8,225 nt of DNA, from positions 1 through 8,225 of the forward strand of contig JAHJFH010000179.1 in assembly GCA_018824925.1 (NCBI GenBank), given 5' to 3'. Position numbers and translations under genes: made by a program. Source of the stretch: Thermoplasmatota archaeon (GTDB lineage Archaea; Thermoplasmatota; E2; DHVEG-1). Below the pieces are notes generated by a model. The model searched no databases and had not been told where the DNA came from. It saw only the letters and a program-made list of their open reading frames with translations. Positions 6,774-8,225 of the stretch are shown in pieces; the stretch's first letter is position 1, and every line of letters begins with the position of its first letter.

Positions 6774-6801
6774 ATCCCATCCACAGGAAGGAGGATTTTT
6801 T

Positions 6802-8160
6802 CTATCGTTCCCAAGGTTTTTTAGAATCCAATTGTTCAGTCCAGAAAAACCGGAGTTCTTCTCTAAGTAACGAGGGTTTTCTCACGATCGTAAAATGATT
6901 TTGTACAATTGGTTCGAGATGTTTCCCTAGTCGTAATTGAGGAATTTGATCCTGCAATAATTTAATGATATTTGTATAAGGTCGCTTTATTCTTACATAC
7001 CATCGCTTGCCATCATGATATGGTTGCGCAATAGTATCTTGATGGTGTAGCCATTTATCACGAAATTCTTTGACATTTTTTTCCAAATGAACCGGAGGCC
7101 CCGTGTGTTCTATCGTTGGAGATATGGTATTTTTCTCAGGGAATAATACTACCCCTACGAGTTGTTTGGTGATATAGAAGCATGTCCTATAAATTTGAAA
7201 ATCATATGTAATAGCAATCTCCTGCATAGCGCGTGCTGCTTTGCGGAGTTGTGGGTAAAGGTTTTCATTGATGATTCCGGGGTTCTGAAATTCTACACCA
7301 ATAATGTTTTTATTTTTGAGTTGTTCAGAAATTTGGTTTAGCGGCCAAGGTTTCAATGGATTTGGAAAGAAGAACTGTAACGATGGGGTTTTTTTATATT
7401 GTTGACAGGCGTGAACAAATATATCGAATTTTTCTTGGGAGAGTGCCGAGGCAACATTACGTTCAGGGTCTACAGGATCGATAATGATGAGGGGGGTGGA
7501 AAAAGAGGGAGGATCATCAGGGGTTAGGGTGATGGTAATGCCGGGTTTCCATTTGGATGCATGGTCGATAGTGTTTTGAAATGTATGATATTGGAGTATA
7601 ATAAGTTCAGATAGATAACCGGAGAATCCTTCGATTTCAGCTTCTGCTCCATAGCAGCCGATACCGTGAAGAAATTGTTTGAATACCCGTACTTCTTGTT
7701 GTTGAGTAAATGTTAGGTGTTTCGTGATATATGAAGTATGAAGAGGTGTGCGGTCAACTGCTGAGAGCTTGTTGGCTACTGATTCTATATGGTAGCAGGG
7801 AACAATTTCTGTTTTGTATCCATGATAGATACCTCTGATATAGGGGTGTTCGGCATAACATTCTTCAGGATCAGCAAGAAGAGTATAGCCGACGGTACGG
7901 CTAATATTTGCTAATGTTTTCCGAGGGGTAGTGATAGGAAAGACGAGAAAAAGATCGATATCGAGGTCATTTCTTAGATAGGTACCTTTTGCAGTAGATC
8001 CTACAAGCTGTGGTGTTATCGTGATTTTGTATTGATGTAGTTGTTTGATGATTTCTTTCAGAAGGATTTGTATGGTTTTTTGAAGGGTTTGTTCCTCCTT
8101 AGCCGTAGGAGTGATGCACTTTAGGACCTGTTGTTCAATGTCATTTGATTGTGAAATCAT
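6802..8160 (-). CDS. cca: CCA-adding enzyme (archaeal class I tRNA nucleotidyltransferase)
   Basis: This enzyme adds or repairs the 3-prime CCA of tRNAs from CTP and ATP without a nucleic-acid template. From ATG 8160 it has 452 residues, normal for archaeal enzymes (about 440). The nucleotidyltransferase core has G54-S55 followed by D67-I-D69, two metal-binding carboxylates, and E118 in TEIVPCY, where I expect the third (usually Asp). Archaeal-type signatures continue: GFSGYLSEL 178-186, IDPVDPERNVASALS 227-241, and the C-terminal HTGPPVH...FRDKW 352-370. The start is ATG 8160, because GAGG (8173-8170) lies 9 bases upstream; TTG 8175 would overlap that site and add five residues. The gene overlaps the end of an upstream leftward gene by 20 bases, so translational coupling is likely. 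It converges on the helicase gene with a 59-base gap. Identification as class I is firm; the exact start is less so. Confidence 0.95.
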   Translation of the reverse strand: MISQSNDIEQQVLKCITPTAKEEQTLQKTIQILLKEIIKQLHQYKITITPQLVGSTAKGTYLRNDLDIDLFLVFPITTPRKTLANISRTVGYTLLADPEECYAEHPYIRGIYHGYKTEIVPCYHIESVANKLSAVDRTPLHTSYITKHLTFTQQQEVRVFKQFLHGIGCYGAEAEIEGFSGYLSELIILQYHTFQNTIDHASKWKPGITITLTPDDPPSFSTPLIIIDPVDPERNVASALSQEKFDIFVHACQQYKKTPSLQFFFPNPLKPWPLNQISEQLKNKNIIGVEFQNPGIINENLYPQLRKAARAMQEIAITYDFQIYRTCFYITKQLVGVVLFPEKNTISPTIEHTGPPVHLEKNVKEFRDKWLHHQDTIAQPYHDGKRWYVRIKRPYTNIIKLLQDQIPQLRLGKHLEPIVQNHFTIVRKPSLLREELRFFWTEQLDSKKPWER

Positions 8161-8225
8161 GGGTTGAGTCCTCAAACCATCGCTGTAATATAAATATCAC
8201 CCCTGTAGCAATAAGTATACCAGCA
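8141..8225 (-). CDS. C-terminal end of an unidentified membrane protein (partial)
   Basis: Of the three minus-strand frames at the right edge, only one stays open into the CCA gene. It gives AGILIATGVIFILQRWFED and a short polar tail ending in K before TGA at 8143-8141. The hydrophobic run followed by Q-R-W looks like a last membrane helix with a short cytoplasmic tail. It overlaps the CCA enzyme start (ATG 8160) by 20 bases in another frame, a common arrangement in compact archaeal operons. With 27 visible codons no family can be named. The frame could be open by chance. Confidence 0.5.
   Translation of the reverse strand, partial: AGILIATGVIFILQRWFEDSTHDFTIK

Noticed and set aside
6788..6794. 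Strong ribosome-site-like AAGGAGG on the plus strand in the helicase/CCA gap
   Set aside because: No start codon or open frame of any length follows; it lies between two convergent gene ends.

Overview
The window reads as a piece of an A+T-rich archaeal chromosome, most likely a euryarchaeal lineage near Thermoplasmatota. The evidence is an archaeal-type (class I) CCA-adding enzyme, TTTATATA-like promoter boxes, GGAGG or GAGG ribosome sites, and a giant secreted protein combining NosD-type beta-helix, Ig-like and PKD domains. The phylum assignment is inference from family resemblance. No rRNA, tRNA, CRISPR array, insertion sequence or phage gene was seen.

Left half (1-5008): two exported proteins are transcribed divergently from a short shared control region (3642-3760, or about 3781 if the second gene starts late). 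Leftward is a surface protein of at least 1213 residues that runs off the left edge. It has a signal peptide, about ten right-handed beta-helix coils, several Ig-like domains, one PKD domain, a late transmembrane helix and a further Ig-like domain. Rightward is a secreted seven-repeat FG-GAP/VCBS protein, predicted to be a seven-bladed calcium-binding beta-propeller. The control region holds a clear TATA box for the rightward gene and a perfect 9-bp inverted repeat that overlaps the start codon of the leftward gene.

Middle (5009-6742): a 271-bp A+T-rich spacer carries a TATA box and a long presumed leader whose last part can fold over the ribosome site. It is followed by a 63-residue cold-shock-domain protein and then, in the same direction, a 388-residue DEAD-box RNA helicase. 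The pair suggests a cold or RNA-structure response unit.

Right end (6743-8225): convergent to the helicase lies the tRNA CCA-adding enzyme gene. Its start overlaps the end of another leftward gene, of which only the last 27 codons (a hydrophobic helix and short tail) are visible. That overlap suggests translational coupling.

No convincing new multi-gene system is visible. The most useful leads are control elements (the inverted repeat at 3635-3660, the hairpin over the cold-shock ribosome site, the probable AUA start of the propeller gene) and an unnamed domain in the giant surface protein.
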